The notes under the pieces were generated by a model that saw only the letters and a program-made list of their open reading frames with translations, did not search any database and was not told where the DNA came from. The translations under genes were made by a program, and so were the position numbers. Positions 47,260-57,304 of a stretch of 64,000 bases of DNA are shown here, piece by piece. This stretch comes from Seiridium cupressi (lineage: Eukaryota > Ascomycota > Sordariomycetes > Amphisphaeriales > Sporocadaceae). Each line of letters begins with the position of its first letter. Within the stretch, counting starts at the first letter, position 1. The stretch spans positions 62,001 through 126,000 of the forward strand of contig JARVKI010000070.1 of the NCBI GenBank assembly GCA_036674765.1. The letters are read 5' to 3'.

Positions 47260-50200
47260 ACATATGGCATTTATTTACTAGCTTCCCTTCTGCCTCAGGT
47301 CCCCATGGGGGCTTTTCGCATCAAGGGCGTCGAGTTCCAGAACAGCAGGTGTGGAGATCCAACTATCACACTGTTTTCTTCCACCAAATAGTGAAGTCGT
47401 GGCCTGGCCACTATAGTCATTGCCTAGCCCCATCAGCAACCTCAACTATGGCACTGGTTACTCCCAGCATTCCACCTTTGGCTACCGCTTCGAACCAGAC
47501 AATCAGCGTACCTAAGACACCGTGTGGTATCCAAGCGGGTACGAGCATGGAACCGTGAGAAGGAAGCTAAGGGTTCATCATATCCAACAAGCTTGATCCA
47601 TGTTCCCGTTCCTGGCGCAAATTGTACGATCTGAGCGTTGATAGCGCCGGCCGATACCTTATCTCAGCCAAGGGAATTGATAGAAGTCTTCACCCGCAGG
47701 CCTCTTGAACGGTTTCAAGATTCATATCCAAGACTACCAGTGTCCAAGGGGATGATTTAGGTTACTGGACAACAAGACCCGTGGTCTCGAATCCCGACTT
47801 TCGCTTGCGACAGCTTTTCGCCCAACTTTCCTGACTATTCCGACATGGCTCTACCAACTTTTTTTGATTTTACGATCATCTCACGAATCGTGCCTTTGGA
47901 CGTTGCCGAGGCCCTGTTGTAAGCCAACGGCAAGACAGGGAGAGGACTTTGCGATCCGCGACTGAAATTTGGACCTCTAATCTCGAGAAAACGTTTGACC
48001 ATTCAACGAGGTATGTGATCAAGATCCACATTCTCAAAGATGGGATGTTCGCAGAGCCGAGCTGGTCAACGCTGTCCCAGTAATCCTTTCGACTCCCATT
48101 GCGACCTGACACAAATTCGTGAACATGTATTGGAACTTCATTTCCCCAATCGGCAAGGTTTCAGGGTTGGAGCAGGCATTGCAGTCCAGGCTAGTCATTA
48201 CACATGAGGACTTGCCAAAGGATTTTCAGCTTGCACATCATCTACAACTGCCTCAATCTCTACGATCCACAAAAAGCATGATTTTCCCTACTGTATCCAC
48301 GAGATGCGCATCTACGCGTGACTTCTGATACACTGGTAGACATCAGTTCGTTCCACTCTCAAGTCTTGAACATGAACTTCAACAAAAATGGTAACAATTA
48401 AGACACACCTTCCTGTGCCCCCGCCTTCAGAGCTGTGGTTTCTTTTGCTCATACGTTCATCTATGGTGGGCGTGGCAAAGAAAAAATGACAGGGAGATGA
48501 GATCACAACGATGTCAATGAAAAGCCACAGCCTTGAACTGTCTTACACTTTGTACGCCAGCTCTACAGGACGATTCTTCTGCAGTTATTTGTCGTTGAAA
48601 CTAGCCTACAACAAACTTGTGCTTTCGCCTCAAGGTTGCGACAATCTCCGTTCCTTGACGATAACCGAACTTTGCTAGCATGTCATTAGGCTGGCTTCCT
48701 TGAATGCTTGAAATGCGCCTATATTATCAAGGTACTCGCTCTTTGACTACCTGTTACGCTGGAACAAGCTGCCTGTTAATACTCACGCCTTTCTAAGAGA
48801 TTCCCTCGTTGTGTCTCTAATAAGATGTACATGTATACTGTTGATGTGTTGTGAGCGTTGCTGAGCATGCATGCTCTTTTGTCAGGGTATGTTCTAAGGG
48901 TCTGTCACTGTTTCGGCATGATAAATGGACTTGCTAATTTCGACTAGGCAGATTTACCAGTGCTCCGCTCCTGGATCCCAGTCGTACAAGAAAAGGTGTT
49001 TAACTTTGTCTTGTCAATATGACCAAGGTTCTTCAAAAGCCCACACGTTGTGACTTCCGAGATTATGTACTTTTCGGGGCCATCAAACACTTTCCAGTGG
49101 TTCCGTATCATAAAGATCAGGTGCTTGTACCTTACTCAAGTACCTTGATTTACCGCCTTCATCCCATCGACATGGGTGAGTGTTTTGAGCAAGTGATGGT
49201 TAACTTTTCCCCTAGATAGAGCAAATCGCCTATCTTTCTAGATGGTGAATCGCATGCTTCTCTTGAGAGGGGCGTCACTCTTTCGCCTTTCACGGGCGAT
49301 TCACCATCTCGTCTCCGCATGGTCTTCACCATTTCCTCCCACCTGGCATAGGGAGTTTCGTCTCGTTGGGCGAGACACTCCTCCTCTTGTATTGAAGAGT
49401 CATCTTTCGTCCTATATCACTCATCAAGGACTTGATGAATCCACAATGCCTTGTTTCGTACCTTATCCGCGGTCCAGGCCAGAATCCGACTCCTGAACAA
49501 GCCATTCAAGGGCAATTATTTCAGTATCAGGGCGCCCCTTTTCATCCCATCATCAAACGGCGAAACCTCTCCCACGTGGCCAGCGTGAATCACTTCTTCG
49601 CTATTTCAAAATGCAATCATCGAATAGGGCTTGTGTCCCACCCGTCATTCACTCGGCGGCCTCAGAAAAACCTCCAGTCGAGAAATCTACACAAGCTGCA
49701 TTTCCCACGCTTCTGACTTCGACCTCAAATTATCCCTCACCCCCATCACTTACACTCTTACTTCTTTTCGCCCTTTGAACTTGACATCGTCAATACACAG
49801 CGAGATTCATTCCCTTTACTTATGACTGCTCTCGCATCCACAACTCTAGCGTTCCTCAGCTTGACTTGAGTCACCGGTGACTTGTATGGTCGCTCTCAAC
49901 TCGCCGATCGTTGGTTGATACAGCATTGGATGTTAGCCGGGGCGATATTGACAAGGCAAGTCTCCCTCCTGTGGCGTTGAACTCTTCCCTAGAGTTATAC
50001 CTTGCACCCCTACTGCCTGCCACTCTGAAGACGTCCGTCTAGCTACATATGCTTTTTCACGCTAGATTCCTCAGATTGTTTGCACCGTTCTGGATGTTAA
50101 CACCACTGCTGCAGCAAACTATCCTGGCGCTCCTCCAGCGTGCATATCAAGTCTGGAAGGGTGTTCATAAATTCTCCGCCAGTATCTTCTCTGTCAACTG

Positions 50201-50932
50201 TAAGGTCCCTGCTCCTCTGACCCCACGTCCTAGTCGTCGCGGTCTTAAAGTCTTGGGGCCTTACCATCACTAGTGCAACATGTGTTGAATCGAATTGCTT
50301 GTCCATCAATCCAACCTGTGCTAACTCATTCGCTCGCAGTTCACCGACACATATCACTCTAGAACAGTCTGTGGCTAGTTGTTACTAGCTAACAGACACT
50401 CGTCAAAGTGGATTCTCAGCAACAGTCAATCGAGTTACCTTATCCAGCTGTAAAGTGTGTCATTGGGCAGTGCCTTGAAATATTTGCGAACAATTCCTGG
50501 GCCTGGCTGGTTGTCGGGTCCTTCTACGACGACAAGGATCACGAACTCTGGCATATCGAAGTCATTATCGGTCGAAAGCCAAGCCCCACTGAATCGCAGT
50601 CAGATCAGCAACGTTTTACTCACAACACTCCCAGTAAGTGACTCTTCTCGTGGCATTATTCACGACCGTTTGTGCCCATTTAAACATCAAACTGGTGTCA
50701 AAATTAGCATTCTCTTCTTCTGCTTCTTCGGTAATCTACCCACCAGTCTCATGAACGCTTCACTCGTCGCACTGGACTCAAACAACGCTTAGCTAACAAG
50801 ACCTAAGACTCTACTGCCTCAAGCAGCCCGTGGCTGGACTATCGACCACTTCAGCAGCTAGCTACTGCCTTCCCAACCTTCACCGACAATACACCATTGC
50901 CACCCCTGCATCTCAGCCCTTACTCGTACGCA
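47260..50932. other. 3.7-kb pyrimidine-rich gene-free stretch, possible long leader
   Basis: No supported coding gene. The + strand is visibly C/T-rich from about 49250 onward, as in leaders of highly regulated Aspergillus genes, and several short ORFs and splice-like signals occur (GTAAGT at 50634, CTAACAG ending at 50395). It also contains the inverted repeat at 49240-49309. Confidence 0.45.
49240..49309. repeat. 14-bp perfect inverted repeat, 42-nt loop
   Basis: Arms AGATGGTGAATCGC (49240-49253) and GCGATTCACCATCT (49296-49309) are exact reverse complements. Could fold in RNA or be a footprint of a mobile element. Confidence 0.6.
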
Positions 50933-51631
50933 ATGTCTACTGCTATCGGCCGTGGCTGGAATCCCACCAGTGGCTATGATGTGGGTGGCCTCCCCCCCGG
51001 GACTTCCTTCGCAGGGATGGGTTTCCCAGCTATGCCTGATTCGGGTTATGGAGTCTGTATGCCTTTCGCAGCCGTCGCACCCACATGGGTACCTGGCCCT
51101 CCTGGATCCGTGGGCCCGGTCTATACCATGAATGCCAATGGTTACCAAATCCCGGTACCTGTCGTCCCCGGACAGCCTGGCGGCCCTCGATACCCCACGG
51201 CTCACCCGGTCATCAGCTCGGAGTGTCCGGCTCTCAATCTGCAGAACTCCACTGGTGGCATGGGCTGCGAACCCGGCTACAACTACTACTTTCCCGCCGA
51301 GCATACCAAGATTCATGTTCTCAAGTCTCGAGACCCTCCGTGGCGTCTGTTTCATGCTACGGATCTCACATTCGCGGCATACCACGTTCCAGTCCAAACC
51401 ACCCTAGGCGACCTCATGAAAGGGTTTGGTGCTACCAACCCTACGGCCAAGAAAAACAAGATCACTGAAATCACTCAGGGCGGAAGTGGTCAATGGTACA
51501 AGGGTGTGACTTTCTCTGCAGATGATGAAGATGGTATGTTGATGTGCCTCAAGGATTTGGGCTGGGACAGCAGTCGTACGGGCCGTCAAGGCGAGAAATC
51601 CGTTGTTTGGCTCTGGGTCACCAAGGATTAA
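50933..51631 (+). CDS. Conserved fungal protein of unknown function
   Basis: 232 aa from the ATG at 50933 (MSTAIGRGWNP); an in-frame ATG at 50897 would add 12 residues. The N-terminal half is Gly/Pro/Tyr-rich and disordered-looking (GGLPPGTSFAGMGFPAMP). The C-terminal 100 residues form a compact block beginning PWRLFHATDLTFAAYHVP and containing TLGDLMKGFGATNPTAKKNK, ITQGGSGQWYKGVTF and SVVWLWVTKD at the end. I believe this block is conserved in Eurotiales but know no function for it. The long CT-rich upstream region hints at post-transcriptional control. Confidence 0.75.
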   Translation: MSTAIGRGWNPTSGYDVGGLPPGTSFAGMGFPAMPDSGYGVCMPFAAVAPTWVPGPPGSVGPVYTMNANGYQIPVPVVPGQPGGPRYPTAHPVISSECPALNLQNSTGGMGCEPGYNYYFPAEHTKIHVLKSRDPPWRLFHATDLTFAAYHVPVQTTLGDLMKGFGATNPTAKKNKITEITQGGSGQWYKGVTFSADDEDGMLMCLKDLGWDSSRTGRQGEKSVVWLWVTKD

Positions 51632-52380
51632 CGACCATGACGGATATATACATAAGCGGCTCGTGTTACACGTTGGAGGGGCTGGGTCGGTGGTTCTACG
51701 CGCACGAATTGTGCAGGTACATGGGAAACCATCTTGACATTGCGCTGAATTCATCTGTTTCTGTCTTTGTCTTAAGCATATCTTTGAAATCCCGCAGGGG
51801 AGCTTTGGTGCGACTTCATGTTTACTAGTACTAGCTGCTGATGCGACTAGTTGCCCAACTCCAGACGTACTGAGAGAAGTAGCAAAGTATATGTCGCGTA
51901 GATTGCATTGATCGTTCGTGTGATTGTTTGCGGGTTATTTATTTCCTTAACTTGGTTCCTAACGTCACGCAAGCCGTCGCATAATACGAGCTACATGCTC
52001 CGAGATAGCAGCTAGGTATTCAACCACAATGACGGGCGACTTCGTCAGTGGTAACTGTGACGCATCTGTTTGTGTGCGCCATGGGGTCGTAGCTGCTTTG
52101 GACATCAGCCTGACTACATTAGTCAGTCACTTTCTCAAACACTCGTCAGTGGGACCTGCACTAACCCTACAATCTGAAAGCATTTGAAGGAAGCTGCACA
52201 GATGATTCCAATCACTCAAGTGTTCGACTTCCCAGTCATCTTCGATGCACATCATTCATCTGTCTGCCCATGTACATTCTCAACACACCACTTTCGCCCT
52301 TATTTGCGTTACGGACATATTTCGCTACTTTTTTGACAATCGTCTATCATCGATTAAACTCCGGGGTTACGATATTGACC
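51632..52380. other. Intergenic, nothing recognised
   Basis: About 750 nt; open reading frame continues upstream of 52381 in frame to 52270, but the better start is at 52381. Confidence 0.4.
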
Positions 52381-53259
52381 ATGGCAGGATCCAGCTCAAA
52401 GGTTGAAAAAAAGGAGGACGACGTCGAAGCTCATAAGACCTACAGCAAGACCCTGACGGTATCCCAATTCGCAAAATTCATCGACCACTACGGGCCTGTC
52501 CGCGAGGATGACTTGGACGATAAGCAAGTCCGCGCCGAGTTGGAAGTCGCCAAGGAGTACAACGTGCGCTCGGTCTGTGTCCGGCCGGATTCTATGGGGA
52601 TGGCCTATGATGCGCTTCAGGGCACCGACATCATCGTCTGCGCGGTCATCGGCCACCCTTTTATTGAAGACGACACGGTAAGGGGGAAGTTTGACGAAGC
52701 GGTACTCTCCATATTAGCAGGCGCACACGAGATCGATCTGATTCCCTATCATGTGTCTATTGTCATGCGCGAATGGGCAGATGTACAGTGGGAAATACTA
52801 AACGTCAACAGCGCTGTGACAAGCAGAGGAGCGACCATGAATGTCGTCATGGAGGACAGAATTCTGGATGACAAGCAGCGTAAAAACGTTGCCAAAATCT
52901 GTCGCAGTAACGGCATCCCATGCGTGGGCATCTGGCCGGGGTCCTGTAGTGCACTGCAGGACGACAATTCTGACCTGAAGGTAGTGGCGCGGCACGTTCA
53001 GGATGTTCGTAAAGGCCTTCGTGGCTCAGCTCGAGCTAAGGTAGCTGGCTGTCTTTACGATGTCTCGGATGCTGTGTATCACATCGCCAGTGGTGCTCAC
53101 AGGCTCGGGACCGTTGACACGGCCATGTTGATGGATGGGGTTCAACAATGGGTTGAGAAAGGAGAGCCTCTGGAAATCTGGAATGGACCAAGTCAGTACA
53201 AGATGACTTTCAAGAAAGACCCCATTGAGCTGGTGAACGAGGCTACCCAGACTGACTAG
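52381..53259 (+). CDS. DeoC-fold aldolase-like protein lacking the Schiff-base lysine
   Basis: 292 aa, single exon. The start at 52381 has a strong context (GACCATGG); the upstream in-frame ATG at 52270 would add a hydrophobic stretch before the DeoC domain. The order of motifs is that of deoxyribose-phosphate aldolase: FAKFIDHYGPV, YNVRSVCVRPDSM, VIGHPF, AGAHEIDLI (Asp119 at the catalytic Asp position), MNVVMED, then RAKVAGC (Lys220, second lysine) and GAHRLGT. At the place of KTSTG, whose Lys forms the Schiff base, this protein reads VGIWPGS with Gly183. It is therefore either a different activity or a pseudoenzyme. Confidence 0.82.
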   Translation: MAGSSSKVEKKEDDVEAHKTYSKTLTVSQFAKFIDHYGPVREDDLDDKQVRAELEVAKEYNVRSVCVRPDSMGMAYDALQGTDIIVCAVIGHPFIEDDTVRGKFDEAVLSILAGAHEIDLIPYHVSIVMREWADVQWEILNVNSAVTSRGATMNVVMEDRILDDKQRKNVAKICRSNGIPCVGIWPGSCSALQDDNSDLKVVARHVQDVRKGLRGSARAKVAGCLYDVSDAVYHIASGAHRLGTVDTAMLMDGVQQWVEKGEPLEIWNGPSQYKMTFKKDPIELVNEATQTD

Positions 53260-53676
53260 ATGGGTCAGGGGGATCCGGCGGCTTGAATAGCCAAGGACAA
53301 TATTATACAATACAGGACCGGATTGGGATGGGAACATTGTAGTAAGACGAAAGGGAAGTGACAGGGATTACCAAGAGATTTTTGCTGCAAAGATTAAGGT
53401 GCACCATAGTCAACTTGGACTAGCCAAATTATTCTTGTCCTACTGCCCATTGCAGCTTATCATCTATTCACTTCACAAAAAAACTACTGACGGTTTGGCT
53501 ACACAGAGACCACGGATGAATGAAGCTCCAGCCACACAAATTGTCTAATTATCTGACTGAAACGGTGAGATTCCTTTGTCATAGTTAACCCAGCAATTAC
53601 CAGATCTTGGCCCATCGGGTGACAGAAATGTGGTCTTCAGCCTTGAGGCTTTCGACTGAACATACCCAGTGAACGA
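53260..53676. other. Intergenic, convergent 3' ends
   Basis: About 420 nt between convergent stops; nothing recognised. Confidence 0.4.
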
Positions 53677-54219
53677 TTATGCGTCTTGGAAGTATTTGTG
53701 GATGAACGCATCGAGGTAATCTAATTTCCCGAGAGGAACACCGTTCTGCCTTAGTATCGCGTAGGCGATGTTAAGGTGGAAGTAAATGTAGGGCACAGTA
53801 TATCCATGGATAAACTCAGCGAGCGTCGCTTTCTTCACCATGTGGGGCCCAACATTGAAAATGACCTCCGTGTTTCCCTTCCCCTCTACAGTCTCTCTGT
53901 TGACGGCCGAGAGATCCCGGAGCGTCTGCTCCATAAACTGGTGCAGCTTCGCCAAAGTCTCTCCATTAGACCCGTTGAGTCCCTGCACCGGAGGCAGCGT
54001 AGAGCCGGTCAGTTTGTCGATTGTTTTCCTGATCGTCGAAACGACCACGAGAACTTGGCTTGCCAGGGGGAGCATGTCCTCGTAGATGCGAGAGTCGAGC
54101 AGGTCGGCCTCCGAAATGTTTTTTTCCTTCACGTACTGCTCGCCCTTCTTAAGAATATTTGATAAGGTGTTGACGACAGTCGTCATCACAGGGATGCTGA
54201 CATCATAGAGGGAAGTCAT
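53677..54219 (-). CDS. DUF1993 family protein
   Basis: 180 aa, single exon. ATG at 54219 (MTSLYDVSIPVM) is chosen because the family begins S-L-Y-D-x-S; the ATG at 54330 adds 37 unrelated residues. Landmarks: LYDVSIPVMTTVVNTLSNILKKG-type helix, SRIYEDMLPLASQV, FMEQTLRDL and AYAILRQNGVPLGKLDYL at the C-terminus. DUF1993 proteins are four-helix, DinB-like in shape and their role is unknown. No signal peptide. Confidence 0.88.
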   Translation of the reverse strand: MTSLYDVSIPVMTTVVNTLSNILKKGEQYVKEKNISEADLLDSRIYEDMLPLASQVLVVVSTIRKTIDKLTGSTLPPVQGLNGSNGETLAKLHQFMEQTLRDLSAVNRETVEGKGNTEVIFNVGPHMVKKATLAEFIHGYTVPYIYFHLNIAYAILRQNGVPLGKLDYLDAFIHKYFQDA

Positions 54220-54988
54220 AATGAACGGCCCCAAGTAACCCGGAACAAAACGAGATGTGGAGGATTGGGTTTCAATCGTTTGGAATGTGATAGCAAGGGA
54301 ATGACAGCGGCAGATATCTAATCGCCACAAAAACGTTATTCTCTTTAGCAGACAACAATGCTTTATACTTTGAATTGAAGTACGACATCCTCACCGACAA
54401 AACACACGACGTCTGCATCATTTCATTCTATTCGCCCGCGATGCTTACCAACAATATGATGCGAATAATTTCTCGGCCTTCATGTTTCATTCATGGTCTA
54501 ATGAGCATAACGCAAATAAAGCAGTAGATTGCATCGATTACTAAGCACGGCTTGAGGTTTCGCCCTTCGGCACGTGCTGACAAACCTCAATGCGACGCGA
54601 GATTCGCAACGACCAAAGCGGGACAAATATCACCCGAGGGGAGACGTTACGATTTCACCGTTACGCATATCGCTCATGTTGATATTGCAGTGTAATTTAT
54701 TACAGCAATGTCTTTCATTGTTGAATAGGTCAACGTCGATACCCCTGTAACATGCAGGTTTATCCATAACCATGATCTGAGGACCTGGCTGATGCCCTGT
54801 GTTGTCGCGGTTTTATTAAGTTTGTCCATACTCGTATCAGTAAAATGATCCTTCATGTTTCGCGGCAGTGAGTAATTGCCCCCTAAATGCAAATGCATGT
54901 GCTTCCAACTTCATTCGAACAAATAGCAATTAGTCCTCCAGGCCGAAGGTCCCGGTAACCTGCGTTTGTAAGACCAAGAATAAGTTAC
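54220..54988. other. Intergenic, nothing recognised
   Basis: About 770 nt between the DUF1993 start and the DUF1479 stop; no supported gene. Confidence 0.4.
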
Positions 54989-56565
54989 TCAGAGCCCAAG
55001 TATCTGGTTCGCTTCTTCTGTGACCTTCCTTGACCCAATTGGGTCATTATCCTCGGGCAAAAGCTTTTCAAATCCGGCGGCCCGAAGTCCTCCAGTGCCC
55101 GTGTGAGACCGAAGATAATCGGGACCGCATCGATTGACATGCTGGCTCTCGCCGACGCCTCCTGGGAAGTCAGGACCGGGTGTGCCATCGATAAACGCCT
55201 TCCGTTGTCGCTTCAGGTATCTGGCATTAGGTTTTGTGACTGGGCACACAGGGATGTACAACACACTGGAGTCCGCGTTCCCCATGTGCACCTTGTCCAC
55301 TGCATGGATGGCTACAGGACATCAGCAAGACTATAGTATCAAGGGCGAAACCTCACTGACTGTCACAATGCCAGACCACAAAGTCACCTGGCCTCACGTG
55401 CGGCATGTGTACCATGCACCTATCGAGCTCGAGATGTGGATGTAGATCACTGGTCAACTCCTGCCCACGACCAGGAGTAGCCCCTTGAAGTTCGCTTGTC
55501 ATCTCTTCACCACAAAACTTCCAGTTGCTCTCACTGAGGAACTCGGTTGCCGAGACCTCGCTCGATGACTTGATTGGTTGGAAGAATGGACGCAGAAGCA
55601 GATACGCTGTGGAGAAGCGCAAGAGAGGATTGACCTGTAGAGTACCTTCGTGAGGTCCCGTGTAACTCATGCTCAACCATCCCTGGAACATTCGAAACAT
55701 GGAGCAGGCTCCAAGGCCGCCATAGTTATCAATCACCGCTGGGACACGCGTACTGGCATCCCAAGGGTCATACGCCTCCCACCGGCCAGCGAAGATCTTG
55801 TCATAGACTCCACCGAGTCCATACCCATGTTCTTCCCATCGCTCGACACTGCCGCCGTCGATGTGGGGACCCAGAGCAAATTTGGCATCTCCCGGCTGGC
55901 GGATACGCAAGCGGTCTGCGTATGCTAGAGGTTGTGATAGCGATATTGCGCTCTCGGGATCCGATAAATGCCATAAATTCATCAGCGCTGCCTGGGTCCT
56001 CAGGAGATTCGGATGTGACCTCGCTTTCAGCTGAGGAGCAGACCAGTAGAGCTCGTATACCTGAGGATTATTCTGAGGGAATGCTGTGTCGCGTTAAATC
56101 TATGTCGTGTAGCTCTTGAATTCGGGACTCACCTCTCGTGGACGGGTTCTGTTTGACATATGTCTCAATCTCATTTTTATACTCTCTTGCTTCAACTTCT
56201 GATACAACCCCACGAATAACAGCCACACCCCTTTCCTTGATGTGCCTTCGTAGTACAGGCAGGTCGGTTTCCAAGTTTTTGAAGTCTATGGACGGAACCG
56301 CGTTTGGCCCCTCCCTGGCCACAATATCGTTCTCGATCCTGAGCTTCTGGAGAAGCCGTTCCCAACTGGCCACGACGGCATCTTCGTTGCCCTTGATCAA
56401 CTTTCGCTTGAGATCCAGGAAACGCTCTGGCAGAGGTGCAAACCCTGTTCCCGACAATGAGGCGAAGGAGTCTGAGATATCTCCTTCTCTCTTTCCATGC
56501 ACCTCTAGCTTACTAGGAGGCATAACTTGAACTTGCACTTCGGCTTGGATCGTCGATGTTGCCAT
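54989..56565 (-). CDS. DUF1479 (YbiU-like) Fe(II)/2-oxoglutarate dioxygenase-fold protein
   Basis: 492 aa from exons 56565-56133, 56083-55361 and 55311-54989 (both introns 49 nt). Splicing restores STRAFPQNNPQVYELYWS and VVWHCDTIHAVDKVH, both family landmarks. The metal site is visible as HID in LGPHIDGGSVERW and the distal His of the HAVDKVH segment, giving an HxD...H triad. RVPAVIDNYGGLGACSMFRMFQGWLS is also characteristic. Substrate unknown. The gene is divergent from a Zn-cluster regulator that starts 740 nt away, a layout that often marks a regulator and its target. Confidence 0.92.
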
Positions 56566-57304
56566 GGCTCTGAACTGTGTTAAGATGGGGGGTAAAAGCT
56601 GTAGGGTCTGATAGACATGCTAGGACGGGAAAAGGGGTAGAAGACCAGCTTCCAAGTCAAGTGAACGAAAACGGCAAGCGATGGAAACATTAATCATGAC
56701 CAATGGACGATGTCGCCGAATGGATGATGCTCAAGTGCGGCACGGGCTTGGGGGCTTAGAATGCTACACTCGTGCTACGTTGTACGGCGCAGAAGGGGGC
56801 AGAATCTTCGCGTCCTAACCGATCCTGGAATCACCGCTGTGGCTCATGATATGTTTCGTTCTCGCGCAGGCCTGAATCGATGAGTACCCGATGATTGACG
56901 CGGCCCTATCACATCATGACCGCGAGGAAGCGGGGATGATAGGCAAGTCACAGCTGTCGACTATGCGAAGCTGGAGCTCAACGGGAGCTTTAACGGAGCT
57001 GAAAAGCGGAGGAGCTCATTCGAGCCCAGGGCCGCCTCGGAGCGACCGGATTCGGCTAGTCGCGCTGAACAGCCTCCACTTTTTGGACTTGAATACACTT
57101 TCGTCCTCCAGCTTCCTCCACCAGCTTGCTAAGTTTAGAGTGCTGATAGTCTGATGTAGCGGATCCGGCTGGGCGGCTCCTGGCTGATTGCGACGGTTAG
57201 TAGCTCGCGCTGCTGACACATTTTCCCCTGTTTCTGCTTGGACGCTTGGTCCACTGAGGTCTTCGAGCAAAAAGCTGCTTCCCGCTCAGGGGGCACTCGT
57301 GGAT
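56566..57304. promoter_or_regulatory. Divergent promoter region between DUF1479 gene and regulator
   Basis: 739 nt between two outward-facing starts. The frame of the regulator remains open upstream to 57188, but without support for a longer protein. Confidence 0.45.

Noticed and set aside
50408..50641. 77-codon open stretch ending at a GTAAGT
   Set aside because: It begins with GTG rather than ATG; it could be an exon of a leader but cannot be joined convincingly to the gene at 50933.
52270..52380. Longer N-terminus for the DeoC-like protein
   Set aside because: The ATG at 52381 has a much better context and fits the family length.
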